Origin: Chloroflexota bacterium
Lineage (GTDB): Bacteria; Chloroflexota; Anaerolineae; Anaerolineales; Anaerolineaceae
NCBI GenBank assembly: GCA_012798455.1
Contig: JAAZNC010000104.1
Span: 1 to 64,000 of the forward strand
DNA length: 64,000 nt
Direction of reading: 5' to 3'
In this document: positions 55,892 to 64,000 of the stretch, piece after piece
Numbering within the stretch: the stretch's first letter is position 1
Layout of the letters: each line of letters starts with the position of its first letter
Notes under the pieces: generated by a model
What the model saw: the letters and a program-made list of their open reading frames with translations, nothing else
Told to the model about the DNA's origin: nothing
The model's database searches: none
Position numbers and translations under genes: made by a program

Positions 55892-56515
55892 ATGTTCACT
55901 GAAATCCTACCCATGGATCATCCCGAAACGATGGGAATTGCTATCGATGAACTGAATAAGGGACATGTTATTGCCATCCCAACCGACACCGTTTATGGGA
56001 TCGCCTGCCTTTTGGATAAGGAAGAAGCCATTCATGAGATCTACCACATCAAGGAACGCGAGGCGACAAAAGCCATCCCACTCCTGATCGGGGAATACGA
56101 ACAGATCATCTGTACATCGGATGGTTTATCTATCAACGCTCAAAAGCTCGCCAAACGCTTCTGGCCGGGTCCTCTGACGCTGATCATCTCCAAGAGAATG
56201 GAATTACCCGAAGTCCTTACACCCTACCCCACCGTGGGTGTGCGCATGCCAAATCACCAATGGTTGCGACAGCTCATCCGCCGCAGCGGCGTGATCGCTG
56301 CCACTTCTGCTAATATATCCGGTGGTGAGAATCCGCGCACCGCCAGAGAGGTACTGAAGCAACTGGATGGACGCATTCCCCTGATCGTGGATGGCGGCAC
56401 CTGTGAAGGCGGTGTTCCATCCACCGTGGTGGATTGTTCAGAAGAAGAGCTCAAGATCTTGAGAGTAGGGGGAATCAATGAAGAGAAGATCCAGAGTGTA
56501 CTATCTCGTTCTTGA
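55892..56515 (+). CDS. tsaC: L-threonylcarbamoyladenylate synthase (TsaC/Sua5/YrdC family)
   Basis: The enzyme makes the threonylcarbamoyl-AMP used for the t6A37 modification of ANN-reading tRNAs. The 207 residues carry IPTDTVYGIACLLD, KERE..KAIPLLI, FWPGPLTLIIS, TVGVRMPNH and ATSANISGGENPRT, the family signatures. The additional Sua5 domain is absent. GAAGAGGAGCACCTGGT precedes the ATG. It is the third gene of the prfA-prmC-tsaC operon, a frequent arrangement. Confidence 0.95.
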   Translation: MFTEILPMDHPETMGIAIDELNKGHVIAIPTDTVYGIACLLDKEEAIHEIYHIKEREATKAIPLLIGEYEQIICTSDGLSINAQKLAKRFWPGPLTLIISKRMELPEVLTPYPTVGVRMPNHQWLRQLIRRSGVIAATSANISGGENPRTAREVLKQLDGRIPLIVDGGTCEGGVPSTVVDCSEEELKILRVGGINEEKIQSVLSRS

Positions 56516-56568
56516 CAAAATAAAAAGACCTGCAAGAAGCAACCGAAATAACTGAATAGTATTGAGTG

Positions 56569-57036
56569 TCAACCATCTGTAGCAAATTTAAATTTTTCTC
56601 GTCCATTCCAACCCTTGATATATCTGGCAACCAGCTTCAGGATGGAATAATCAGAATTCCGATATCCCTTATCTCCCGGATAGTATCGGATCCAGTCATC
56701 TTGCCAAATCATCTTTTTCTTTTCGGGATCCGTCACAATTTCGATCTTCCCATTCAGCATTACCCCCTGCCAATCACTCTCGATGATGAAGTACACACAG
56801 CTTTTGCTATTATGCATGATGTGTTCCATTTTCTCGGAAGAAGTGTTGGTAGTCATACAGACTTCATAAGGGGGAAAAGGCAATCCATTCTGCAAAGAGG
56901 GATATTGTTCCCGATTGTATAAATTCAACATGGCACGGGTTTCCGGTTCACCCTGCTCATTGATAGTGGTTAGATAAGCAAATTTTGATCTTTCAACAAT
57001 TTCTCTGCAAAATGGATTCAAAACGGATCTATCCAT
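56569..57036 (-). CDS. Pyridoxamine 5'-phosphate oxidase-like flavin/heme-binding protein
   Basis: The 155-residue protein has the split-barrel fold of the PNPOx family: AYLTTINEQGEPETRAMLN, MTTNTSSEKMEHIMHNSKSCVYF and WQGVMLNGKIEIVTD, ending in a LKLVARYIKGWNG segment. Such small members bind FMN, F420 or heme and are often general stress or detoxification proteins. The substrate is unknown. GGGAGGGAATC is close before the ATG. Convergent with tsaC. Confidence 0.85.
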   Translation of the reverse strand: MDRSVLNPFCREIVERSKFAYLTTINEQGEPETRAMLNLYNREQYPSLQNGLPFPPYEVCMTTNTSSEKMEHIMHNSKSCVYFIIESDWQGVMLNGKIEIVTDPEKKKMIWQDDWIRYYPGDKGYRNSDYSILKLVARYIKGWNGREKFKFATDG

Positions 57037-57115
57037 GATTCCCTCCTATACCAAAAAATTTCATCATTGATCTGATTGCCTTTCATTCGTAACCAAAGTT
57101 GCGGCATGAGCATAA

Positions 57116-57409
57116 TTATACCTTCGCCTAATTCGCATCATATTTTTATTGGTACTCAATAGCTTGCTGGAGGTCTATCAGCTCGTCATCAATAACCAGA
57201 TGAATCAGATAATCCCGTCAGAGGCACGTGCCACCATCCTTTCCACCCAGAACCAGATAAATAGTCTTATTTATTCGTTTCTTGCCTTGTTGACCGGAAG
57301 TTCAATAGATACCTATGGCATATCGAAACTCAATCTTGTATTTGGCACTTTGTTTCTATTTTCTGCGCTTTTTATTGGAGCGGCGAGAAAAGATATAGAA
57401 ACTAAATGA
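57116..57409 (+). pseudogene. Remnant of a major-facilitator transporter (C-terminal part)
   Basis: An open stretch after a stop at 57113-57115 encodes about 97 codons. It looks like helices 10 to 12 of an MFS carrier: NQMNQIIPSEARATILSTQNQINSLIYSF is the typical loop before helix 10, followed by two hydrophobic helices and a basic end. About three quarters of a transporter are missing and no Shine-Dalgarno is present. The remnant lies in AT-rich DNA. Confidence 0.7.
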
Positions 57410-57803
57410 TCAAGGGAAATCTTCTCATGAAATTTTACTTGGAATATACAAAAGGAGTTTACAACAGTTTTTCAATGATTCCCTGTCAAGGATTCCCTTT
57501 ACAACACCCCTCATTATCGCTATAATTGCAAACGCGATTTCAAGATAACAGATTCTCCATCTGCTAAAACAAGTCGCTTTTGAGCTCAAATCTTTCAATT
57601 CGAATCAATCTTTTCCGTATGCTGTATGATTTGCTTTTACAAGGGTATACCCTTGCAAGTGATTTCAGGATTACAGATGATAAAGAAGTACCTTTTGCTC
57701 TGCCTGATGATCAGTTAGCATAACATCCAATCCTTTATTCGCCGTGGAGGCTCCACATTAGATGACAAAACTTTAGCAAGAAAGAAAATGGAGGAAAAAC
57801 ACA
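57410..57803. other. Intergenic stretch, AT-rich, with one doubtful small frame
   Basis: No gene can be supported. A 34-codon frame from ATG 57619 to the stop at 57723 (MLYDLLLQGYTLASDF...) is open a further 18 codons upstream and has protein-like composition, but it has no Shine-Dalgarno and no recognised relatives. It could be a decayed gene end. Confidence 0.4.
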
Positions 57804-58757
57804 ATGCTCTTTACAATAGAATCAACATTGGTGGCAATCTTGTTTCTTGTGATCGGATTGATCTTGATGATCGTTTCCAGTAAAAAAACAGTCGACTATT
57901 CCGTAGAATTGGCTTCAATACTCAATGTGCCTCCTCTTATCATAGGTGTTGTTTTGATCTCACTGGGCACTGATCTTCCAGAGATCATTAACTCTGTTCT
58001 CTCAAATTACTTTGGACATGCCGATATCAGTATCGGCGATTCAGTGGGTTCAATCTTAACCCAACTAACCCTGGTCTTTGGCATTCTTCCCTTTTTTGGA
58101 GGTGCCATCAAATTCAAAAGAAGAGAACTGGCTGTTATTGGCGGTTGTCTCATTCTGTCTCTTATTTTCTTATTCACTATCTTCGAAAAAGGCACATTTA
58201 CCAGATTGAATGCATTCTTCTTAGTTGCCAGCCTTGGTTTATTCACAATGATCATTACTACCAGCGTGGCAAAAAGTGACTTTGAAAAAACCAACCATTT
58301 GACTTCACATAAAAGAAAAGGAATTCTTGTGCTATTGGTGTTCGTCTTTCTATTAGGAGTCGGGGCTGGGTCAGTATTGATCATCAATTCAGTTATAAAA
58401 CTGGCAGAGGATATTCATATTCCCGAATATTTCATCAGCTTTTTCATTGTTGGCATTGGCACATCGTTACCTGAGTTGTTTGTGGATATCACAGCCATAA
58501 AGAAAAAACAATACAATATCGCAATTGGGGATATTTTGGGAAGCTGTTTAGTCGACGCAACACTTTCCATTGGATTGGGACAACTCCTCTTTCCACAGAA
58601 AGTATCGACTGTTTTGGCAAATCAAACTATTCTCTATACCATAATAGTTGCAGCGATCGTCATCCTAGTATTAGCACTCAGACGGAAACTGGATAAAAAG
58701 ACAGGGATCCTCTTCATAATCCTTTACTTCTTTTCATATTCATTCCTACTTATTTAG
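57804..58757 (+). CDS. CaCA-family Ca2+(or Na+)/cation antiporter (YrbG-like)
   Basis: The 317-residue membrane protein has two inverted halves of five helices, each with the alpha-repeat motif: GTDLPEIINSVLSNY...IGDSVGS in the first and GIGTSLPELFVDITA...IGDILGS in the second. It exchanges Ca2+ or another cation for Na+ or H+. A Na+ gradient made by the N-ATPase could drive it. AATGGAGGAAAAACACA precedes the ATG. The gene is more AT-rich than most of the window. Confidence 0.93.
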   Translation: MLFTIESTLVAILFLVIGLILMIVSSKKTVDYSVELASILNVPPLIIGVVLISLGTDLPEIINSVLSNYFGHADISIGDSVGSILTQLTLVFGILPFFGGAIKFKRRELAVIGGCLILSLIFLFTIFEKGTFTRLNAFFLVASLGLFTMIITTSVAKSDFEKTNHLTSHKRKGILVLLVFVFLLGVGAGSVLIINSVIKLAEDIHIPEYFISFFIVGIGTSLPELFVDITAIKKKQYNIAIGDILGSCLVDATLSIGLGQLLFPQKVSTVLANQTILYTIIVAAIVILVLALRRKLDKKTGILFIILYFFSYSFLLI

Positions 58758-59172
58758 ATAAGAGGGAAATATAAAATCACCAGGGTTATGTTTCTTTTCT
58801 AAAGTGTAATTTCAAGCGGAGTTCCATCATTCGTGATAAGGCTGTTTTCTTTTGGGATAGCCTTATTTATAATGTCAGCTCAACACCCAAATTCAAGCAG
58901 CAAGTTCTTTTATTTCACTTAAACTTCTTTTTGTAATATTCTTATCAAAAGTTTTCACAAATGAAAATGATTGTCTATCTTCATAAGCACACTTTTCATA
59001 TTTGTCTTATTTTCACGCTGTTACTGTTTTTGCGTATGGATCAACAAGTCTAAAGATATTCAAAGTTATAATGAGTTCAGAATCAATATTAATGATTCTG
59101 CTTACCTATGATAGCTATCAGGATCGAATATTTTCAATAGACATCACAGAGAGGTCATAAAACTTTAAAATC
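58758..59172. other. Intergenic stretch, AT-rich, containing only a terminator-like hairpin
   Basis: No coding frame, RNA motif or repeat was recognised between the antiporter and lipoprotein genes apart from the hairpin listed separately. Confidence 0.6.
58836..58870 (+). terminator. Terminator-like hairpin behind the CaCA antiporter gene
   Basis: ATAAGGCT (58836-58843) pairs with AGCCTTAT (58859-58866), followed by TTATAAT. The T-run is short, so efficiency is uncertain. Confidence 0.5.
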
Positions 59173-59979
59173 ATGCTGAAAGTTGAAAGATTTTCATTCT
59201 TTATAATATTTCTTCTACTGGTAGGTTGCCAACCCACTACACCCTTCCAACATTATTCGGTAAACTATCCTAAAACTGAAAAAGTGACTTTCAATGTTGA
59301 ACTCAATGATCTGGATATTGAAATCTTTTCTACCCAGGATCCTGAAATCAACATCACCTATGACGATTTAATCAGTGATCAAAAAAAGATCATCATAGAT
59401 TATCAAGAAGGTATTTTTACAATATCTTCGCAAGATAAAATTTCCCCGAGAACCATGCAAATCATGCTTCCACCTGGCTGCAACATTACATTGGAAGCTT
59501 TCAATACCAACATTACTTTGAGGGAACTTTCAGGAAATATCAGCGTTCACACCATTGCCGGAGATATCAGCGCCTCAAATTTAACTGGTCAAGTGAGTTT
59601 GAAATCTGCTCGTGGCGATGTGACGTTAAATAATTCCCATGGTGTGCTCTCCGTTCTAGGCGAGCATGGAATAATAACCCTCTACTCCAATCACGGTATG
59701 CTCAACGCCGCTACCATCATGGGAACAATCCACTTTTCGGGGCAAATCTTTACCGGTGATGATATCTTTCTAGAAACCGATCGTGGTCCTGTCATTGCCA
59801 CATTGATGGATGTGGAAGACGTTTTCATTAATGTCTGGACAACCAATGGCACTGTCACCTGTATGGTTGACCAAATTGAAATGACCAGCGTTACATGCAA
59901 GCATTCTCCCTCCTCTCCACAGGGGAAATTCCAGGTAAAAACAGTGTGGGGGACAATTCAAGTTAAAGCGCAAAAATAA
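59173..59979 (+). CDS. Lipoprotein with DUF4097-like beta-helix
   Basis: The 268-residue protein starts with a signal peptide and lipobox LVGC (C19). The rest consists of short repeating strands such as LRELSGNISVHTIAGDISASNL and TGQVSLKSARGDVTLNNSHG, the pattern of DUF4097/adhesin-like right-handed beta-helices. Its role is unknown; such proteins are often surface or stress-envelope proteins. It is AT-rich and convergent with the SorC regulator gene, seven bases apart. Confidence 0.75.
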   Translation: MLKVERFSFFIIFLLLVGCQPTTPFQHYSVNYPKTEKVTFNVELNDLDIEIFSTQDPEINITYDDLISDQKKIIIDYQEGIFTISSQDKISPRTMQIMLPPGCNITLEAFNTNITLRELSGNISVHTIAGDISASNLTGQVSLKSARGDVTLNNSHGVLSVLGEHGIITLYSNHGMLNAATIMGTIHFSGQIFTGDDIFLETDRGPVIATLMDVEDVFINVWTTNGTVTCMVDQIEMTSVTCKHSPSSPQGKFQVKTVWGTIQVKAQK

Positions 59980-59986
59980 ATCTGCG

Positions 59987-60958
59987 CTACGCCCCAGCAA
60001 TCTGTAGGACTTCTTCCGCAGTGATGCTATCGGTAACCAGATGAGTGAGATATTTCCCGCGCAAAGCTCCCAAGATTGGTTGTACTTTTCCCCGTCCACA
60101 AGCCATCCCGATACGGATAGGGATACGTTCCAGGTTCTTCTTCGAAATAGTAACGGTTTTTTCAGAAAATACAGTCGCTTCCGGTTTACCCTGAATATCA
60201 AAATGAAGACCACACACACTGCCAATCGCTCCGGTTTGCCTGATGCTTTCAAGTTCTTCCACCGTGATATCTCCCGATAGATAGAAACTCGCCAATTCAT
60301 TGCTCAAACTACCTACGCCCACCACTGCATAACGACACTTCCCCATCATCTGGAAAGTTTCGTTGACAATCTTGTTCTTCATTAAATTGTCCACCATTTC
60401 AGCATTTTCTAGGTAGAATGGCGAATTAAGGTAATATGGATGCCCACCCAGAGTATGTGCGGTAGCTCGAACCAATTCCATACCACAATAGGTGAAATCA
60501 CGGGATGCTATAGCACCCACCAATTGCACCACATCCACCGCATAATTACGTAAATCTTTTTGGGTGAGATAGTTCACAAAATTCGCCACCGTTGTCCCCC
60601 ACACCAACCCCAAAACCGCGTTAGGAATCAACATAGACTCCAATAAATTAGCGGCTGCCCATCCTACACGTTCTCGCCGACGTTGGTCAGTTGCAAAGGA
60701 CTGATGAACTATTTTTACATCTTCGATATCGAAAAGTTTTTTAAATTGCTCCATCAGATGAATATCATATGAAAGCGGACGATGCACGGTGATCTCAACA
60801 AATTTCTTTTCCCGCGCTTCGGTGAGCATCCGCGAAACCATGGAACGTGTGACGCCGATCTCCTCGGCAATATCTTCCTGTGTCCATTTCAGGTCATAAT
60901 ACAATTCTGCAACGTATGCTAGAAGGTCATCCCTGTTTGCGTCCAATTTCACCTGCAT
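59987..60958 (-). CDS. SorC-family sugar-responsive transcriptional regulator
   Basis: The 323-residue protein has an N-terminal helix-turn-helix (WTQEDIAEEIGVTRSMVSRMLTEAREK, about 25-51) and a SorC sugar-phosphate-binding domain, with VVGVGSL, IGSVCGLHFD, and RIGMACGRGKVQPILGALRGKYLTHLVTD. It probably controls the galactitol-type PTS genes upstream in response to a phosphorylated sugar or polyol. It follows the cysteine desulfurase gene by 38 bases. Confidence 0.93.
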   Translation of the reverse strand: MQVKLDANRDDLLAYVAELYYDLKWTQEDIAEEIGVTRSMVSRMLTEAREKKFVEITVHRPLSYDIHLMEQFKKLFDIEDVKIVHQSFATDQRRRERVGWAAANLLESMLIPNAVLGLVWGTTVANFVNYLTQKDLRNYAVDVVQLVGAIASRDFTYCGMELVRATAHTLGGHPYYLNSPFYLENAEMVDNLMKNKIVNETFQMMGKCRYAVVGVGSLSNELASFYLSGDITVEELESIRQTGAIGSVCGLHFDIQGKPEATVFSEKTVTISKKNLERIPIRIGMACGRGKVQPILGALRGKYLTHLVTDSITAEEVLQIAGA

Positions 60959-60996
60959 TGATCTTGATCCCGTTTCTCTTAGAAATTGTGAATCAA

Positions 60997-62130
60997 TTAT
61001 ATTCTACATGCAGATGCTACATCGGGCAGGATTTCAGACAATCGTGCAACCTCTTCTTGTGTGGTTTCGCGCCCTAATGAAATGCGGATAGTGGCATCCG
61101 CTTCTTCACGCGATAAGCCAATTGCCAGCAGTACATGAGATGGCATTATTTCTTTAGAATTACAGGCAGAACCCAATGAGAGTGCCACATCCTGCTTGGA
61201 TAGACGAATTTGCATCATTTCTGCCACACAATCCGGGAAAGTTAATGAAAGAACATGCGGGCAAAGGTCAGTGCCTTGCGCACCGTTCACCCTCAATCCC
61301 GCAATACGCTTCCGCAAATTTTCGACCAATTGTTTCCTTAATCCGGAGATCACGTTTCTATCACGTTCTTTATTCATGGAAACCAATTCGCAGGCTTTCC
61401 CGAAACCGATGATAGCCGGTACATTTTCCGTTCCGGGGCGCAAATATTGTTCCTGTGATCCCCCATGAAATATATTGCTGATTGCGATGTCCGTACGTAC
61501 CATCAGCGCACCTGCTCCTTTGGGACCATATATCTTGTGCGCAGAAAGGGATACTAGGTCGATTCCCATTCTTTCACTATCCACATCCAATAACCCAATC
61601 CCCTGGACGGCATCACTATGGAAAGGAATGCCATGCTGGTGAGCGATCTTCCCGATCGCAGCAACGGGTTGAACGGTTCCCAATTCATTATTGACCAACA
61701 TGATCGAGATAAGCCGGGTGTTCGCACGAATGGCTTGCTCCACACTCTCAGGAGAAATCAACCCAGCTTTATTCACTGGTAAATAAGTTACCTCGCAACC
61801 CATTTTCTCCAGAAATTGGGCAGTATGCAGAACAGAATGGTGTTCGATCGAACTGGTGATAAGATGTGCCCCTTCCTGCTGCCATGGTTGCAAGATTCCC
61901 AACAACGCCAGGTTATTGGCTTCTGTCGCTCCACTGGTAAAGATGATCTGATGTGCTTTGGCACCAATCGATGCCGCTACCTGAACTCTGGCATGCTCCA
62001 TGCTCTCTGCGGCAATCCGCCCATATTGGTGCAAGCTAGAAGGGTTGCCATAGTCAATCCGCCAAAAAGGCTGCATAGCTGCTATTACTTCTTCGCTAAC
62101 AGGGGTAGTGGCACAATAATCAAAATACAT
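60997..62130 (-). CDS. Cysteine desulfurase (NifS/IscS family)
   Basis: The PLP enzyme releases sulfur from cysteine for Fe-S clusters or thiolation. The 377 residues show the N-terminal MYFDYCATTPV, TSGATEANNLALLG, ITSSIEHHSVL, and PLP Lys K199 in SLSAHKIYGPKG; the active Cys loop is in LGSACNSKEIMPSHVL. It is two bases downstream of the IIB-like gene, an unusual partner. No iscU or nifU scaffold gene is adjacent. Confidence 0.94.
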   Translation of the reverse strand: MYFDYCATTPVSEEVIAAMQPFWRIDYGNPSSLHQYGRIAAESMEHARVQVAASIGAKAHQIIFTSGATEANNLALLGILQPWQQEGAHLITSSIEHHSVLHTAQFLEKMGCEVTYLPVNKAGLISPESVEQAIRANTRLISIMLVNNELGTVQPVAAIGKIAHQHGIPFHSDAVQGIGLLDVDSERMGIDLVSLSAHKIYGPKGAGALMVRTDIAISNIFHGGSQEQYLRPGTENVPAIIGFGKACELVSMNKERDRNVISGLRKQLVENLRKRIAGLRVNGAQGTDLCPHVLSLTFPDCVAEMMQIRLSKQDVALSLGSACNSKEIMPSHVLLAIGLSREEADATIRISLGRETTQEEVARLSEILPDVASACRI

Positions 62131-62132
62131 AA

Positions 62133-62456
62133 TTACCTGGCTGGTACTTGCGAAATTACCTGAACATGTTTTTCGAGTTCGTTGAATATTAATTCCAGTG
62201 TTTCATGATCATCGATATCCTGAATCAATTTTCGAATATTGATGGTCGGGCAATCTACTTCTTCAGCTTTATACGCCGGTAAAAGTTGAAGTAGTAGATC
62301 GGCGGAAGGTGGAAAGCTAAAACATTCCCAAACACTGATAGAGGTAACCCTGCAATCGTAAGAGCGCTGATTGAATAACTCATCCAAGTATTCGGCAATC
62401 ATGATCATCCGATTTCCGCAGGATCCACCCAAAACACATACATGAAATTTCTGCAT
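62133..62456 (-). CDS. PTS IIB-like (galactitol family) small protein
   Basis: The 107-residue protein fits the alpha/beta order of PTS galactitol IIB: a first strand running into VCVLGGSCGNRM, a helix, a second strand CRVTSISVWECF, then ADLLLQLLPAY and a C-terminal helix. C7 or C13 would be the phosphorylated cysteine; the loop is longer than usual and not a textbook match. Its place behind the IIC gene supports the call. An alternative is a different small Rossmann-like protein. Confidence 0.5.
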   Translation of the reverse strand: MQKFHVCVLGGSCGNRMIMIAEYLDELFNQRSYDCRVTSISVWECFSFPPSADLLLQLLPAYKAEEVDCPTINIRKLIQDIDDHETLELIFNELEKHVQVISQVPAR

Positions 62457-62530
62457 TTTATGATCTACTCGTAGTTCATTTCAAAGGTTCTATCTTATCC
62501 TTGATTATATCCATACGCGATCCCCCCGCA

Positions 62531-62572
62531 AGTTGGGAGAAAAGGAACCTGCTGTTCTTCTCCCAACTTGAC
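62531..62572 (-). other. Stem-loop between the PTS IIC and IIB-like genes
   Basis: CAAGTTGGGAGAA (62531-62543) and TTCTCCCAACTTG (62560-62572) are perfect 13-base complements. No T-run follows on the minus strand, so it is more likely an mRNA-stabilising or partial-termination element. Confidence 0.7.
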
Positions 62573-62625
62573 CTCCTATAAAATACTATTCATCGCCGCT
62601 ATGCGATGATCGAACTACCAGTAAA

Positions 62626-63900
62626 CTATGCACCCAGACCCAGCAAGCGCATCACATTCTGGATAAGAAAACCAAGCGGATCGCCGCCCATATCAAATGA
62701 ACCTAACAAAGTCCCACTGGCAATCTGTTCAGTAAATTGACCCATCATGCTGTATGCCTGGGTTTGAACAGGAGCCACGGCACTAGCGATATACAGAACG
62801 GGGATCATATAGACCGCCATGATGAGAACGGTTTTAACCACGTTGCCCTTGGTGTAAGGAACTACCGAACCGACCCAGAATGGAACGACTGCCAACGAAG
62901 CGATGGGAAGCAATTTATTTCCGGGCAATACGGCTGCCAGTAAAACTGCAACAACATATAAAATGACCGTAGATGCCATGACAGAAGGATGACCCAGGGT
63001 CACTGCGCAATCAACGGCAACATAGATCTCACGATCACCAAACTTCTCGCGCATGAAACCGATCACACCCTGTGCAATCGGGATCAGCCCCTCAGAGATG
63101 ATCGAAACCATACGGGGCAACACCACCATCATGGTAGCAACCTGCATAGCCAAACCCAGAATCTTTTGCACATTATAGCCGGCTGCAATACCAATAACGA
63201 TACCAAGGACCGCTCCCATAATAACAGGTTCACCAAAAAGTCCAAACTTTTTACGAATGCCTTCCGGTGATGCATCCCAATCTTTATAACCGGGAATTTT
63301 ATCCAGGACTTTGGTGATCAACTTGGCGAATACACCAGCTTGAACGGTGGTGCCGCACGGGACACTGATGCCGGGCATTCCATGAAATTCCTGAATATCT
63401 TTGGCGGTCCAGTCACCCAAGAAACCACCGATGGTCAGGTACGCCACACCGGCTACAACACCCCACCAGATATTTCCGGTGAGCGCCCACACAAAACCAG
63501 CCAATGCGGAGCCATGCCAGTATGACCAGATATCTACCCATAAGGTCTTGGTGATTTTTAAAGAGATTAAGATACCGTTCACAACCAGGGTGATCAACAA
63601 CACCCCTGCCACACCAGGCCAACCCCAGGCAATACCTGCATCTGCCCAGTTTACATCGACCAGGGTCAGGCTCAGACCTAAACGGGTTGCCATTGCTCCA
63701 ACAGCGGGTTCTAATGCAGCAACGATCAAATCCACGATCAGGAAGAGACCAGCCAGACCAACACCGGTCATAACCGCACCACGAATTGTCTTTTTAGCTT
63801 CTACCTTAAAAGCAAAGCCAAGGATCATCAACACGATCGGTACAATGACCGTTGATCCAAGTCCCAAAAACCATACAACTGCAGTTTTGATGAATTCCAT
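62626..63900 (-). CDS. PTS galactitol-type IIC permease
   Basis: The 424-residue membrane protein imports and presents a sugar or polyol for phosphorylation. It has about ten or more helices and the GatC/SgcC features FAFKVEAKKTIRGAVMTGVGLAGL, DIWSYWHGSALAG, GDWTAKDIQEFHGMPGISVPCGT, and FVDC-like YVAVDCAVTLGHPSVMAS. The substrate cannot be read. AAGGAGAATGCA precedes the ATG. It follows a gene cut by the window edge, perhaps IIA, by 47 bases. Confidence 0.92.
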   Translation of the reverse strand: MEFIKTAVVWFLGLGSTVIVPIVLMILGFAFKVEAKKTIRGAVMTGVGLAGLFLIVDLIVAALEPAVGAMATRLGLSLTLVDVNWADAGIAWGWPGVAGVLLITLVVNGILISLKITKTLWVDIWSYWHGSALAGFVWALTGNIWWGVVAGVAYLTIGGFLGDWTAKDIQEFHGMPGISVPCGTTVQAGVFAKLITKVLDKIPGYKDWDASPEGIRKKFGLFGEPVIMGAVLGIVIGIAAGYNVQKILGLAMQVATMMVVLPRMVSIISEGLIPIAQGVIGFMREKFGDREIYVAVDCAVTLGHPSVMASTVILYVVAVLLAAVLPGNKLLPIASLAVVPFWVGSVVPYTKGNVVKTVLIMAVYMIPVLYIASAVAPVQTQAYSMMGQFTEQIASGTLLGSFDMGGDPLGFLIQNVMRLLGLGA

Positions 63901-63947
63901 TGCATTCTCCTTGAATTTTTATGAGTTTTTATTACCGTGCGTTCTTA

Positions 63948-64000
63948 TTAATCCAGTTCGGCTACATATTCCATGATCTTATCTAATAAAGCTTCTTTTT
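63948..64000 (-). CDS. 3' end of a gene cut by the right edge
   Basis: The last 16 codons before a TAA at 63948-63950 read KEALLDKIMEYVAELD. They could belong to a PTS IIA-like or related protein upstream of the IIC gene, but too little is present to decide. Confidence 0.5.
   Translation of the reverse strand, partial: KEALLDKIMEYVAELD

Noticed and set aside
57149-57409. Functional 86-residue membrane protein
   Set aside because: The sequence matches only the last helices of MFS transporters and lacks a Shine-Dalgarno, so it is better explained as a remnant.

Overview
The window reads as chromosomal DNA of a fermentative, anaerobic member of the Chloroflexota, most likely class Anaerolineae. 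This rests on overall gene content: an N-type (Na+/H+) ATPase, several sugar and nucleoside uptake systems, a bifunctional phosphoglucose/phosphomannose isomerase, a Thr/Pro-rich membrane protein, SPFH-type membrane proteins, and several start codons lying directly behind a -10 box. The lineage is an inference; no rRNA lies in the window. No phage, insertion sequence or CRISPR array was seen.

Layout. 1-5.8 kb: a phosphodiesterase-like membrane protein cut by the left edge, then a UDG/queA/ruvB operon, upp and tpiA. 5.8-21.4 kb is the most unusual part: rnpB, a cupin, and an N-ATPase operon (atpD-C-R-B-E-F-A) ending in a PII-like protein gene. A LacI regulator, a sugar ABC transporter, a GH63-type glycosidase and trehalose synthase follow, and only then the ATPase gamma gene. 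One permease of that transporter carries a cytochrome-c-like domain with CxxCH in its outer loop. 21.4-31 kb: peptidase, VTT protein, udk, MoaD-like carrier, nuclease-like lipoprotein, tRNA-Thr, glycosyltransferase, then an FHA/AI-2E/isomerase/dinB run and a probable 6S RNA. 31-38.2 kb: thpR, rsfS, and a BMP-type nucleoside ABC transporter coupled to an ADP-ribosylglycohydrolase-like protein. 38.6-43.6 kb: bcp, a UbiA-like membrane protein, a tandem SPFH-like pair and psuG. 43.6-53.8 kb: a long run of touching genes on the minus strand (RidA, response regulator, histidine kinase, two glycosyl/sugar-phosphate transferases, CapD-like dehydratase, FemAB-Nudix-FemAB, Thr/Pro-rich protein), probably for the cell envelope. 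53.9-57 kb: prfA-prmC-tsaC. 57-60 kb: an AT-rich patch with an MFS remnant, a CaCA antiporter and a lipoprotein. 60-64 kb: SorC regulator, cysteine desulfurase, and galactitol-type PTS IIB and IIC.

How the parts may work together. The N-ATPase, its PII-like neighbour, trehalose synthase, the GH63 enzyme and the sugar ABC system sit as one block. Ion export, a small-molecule sensor and compatible-solute sugars would fit salt or osmotic adaptation, but this is inference. Both substrate-binding lipoprotein genes have an orphan Shine-Dalgarno sequence 55-60 bases before the start codon and a strong stem-loop behind the stop codon, which suggests that these mRNA segments are protected at both ends.
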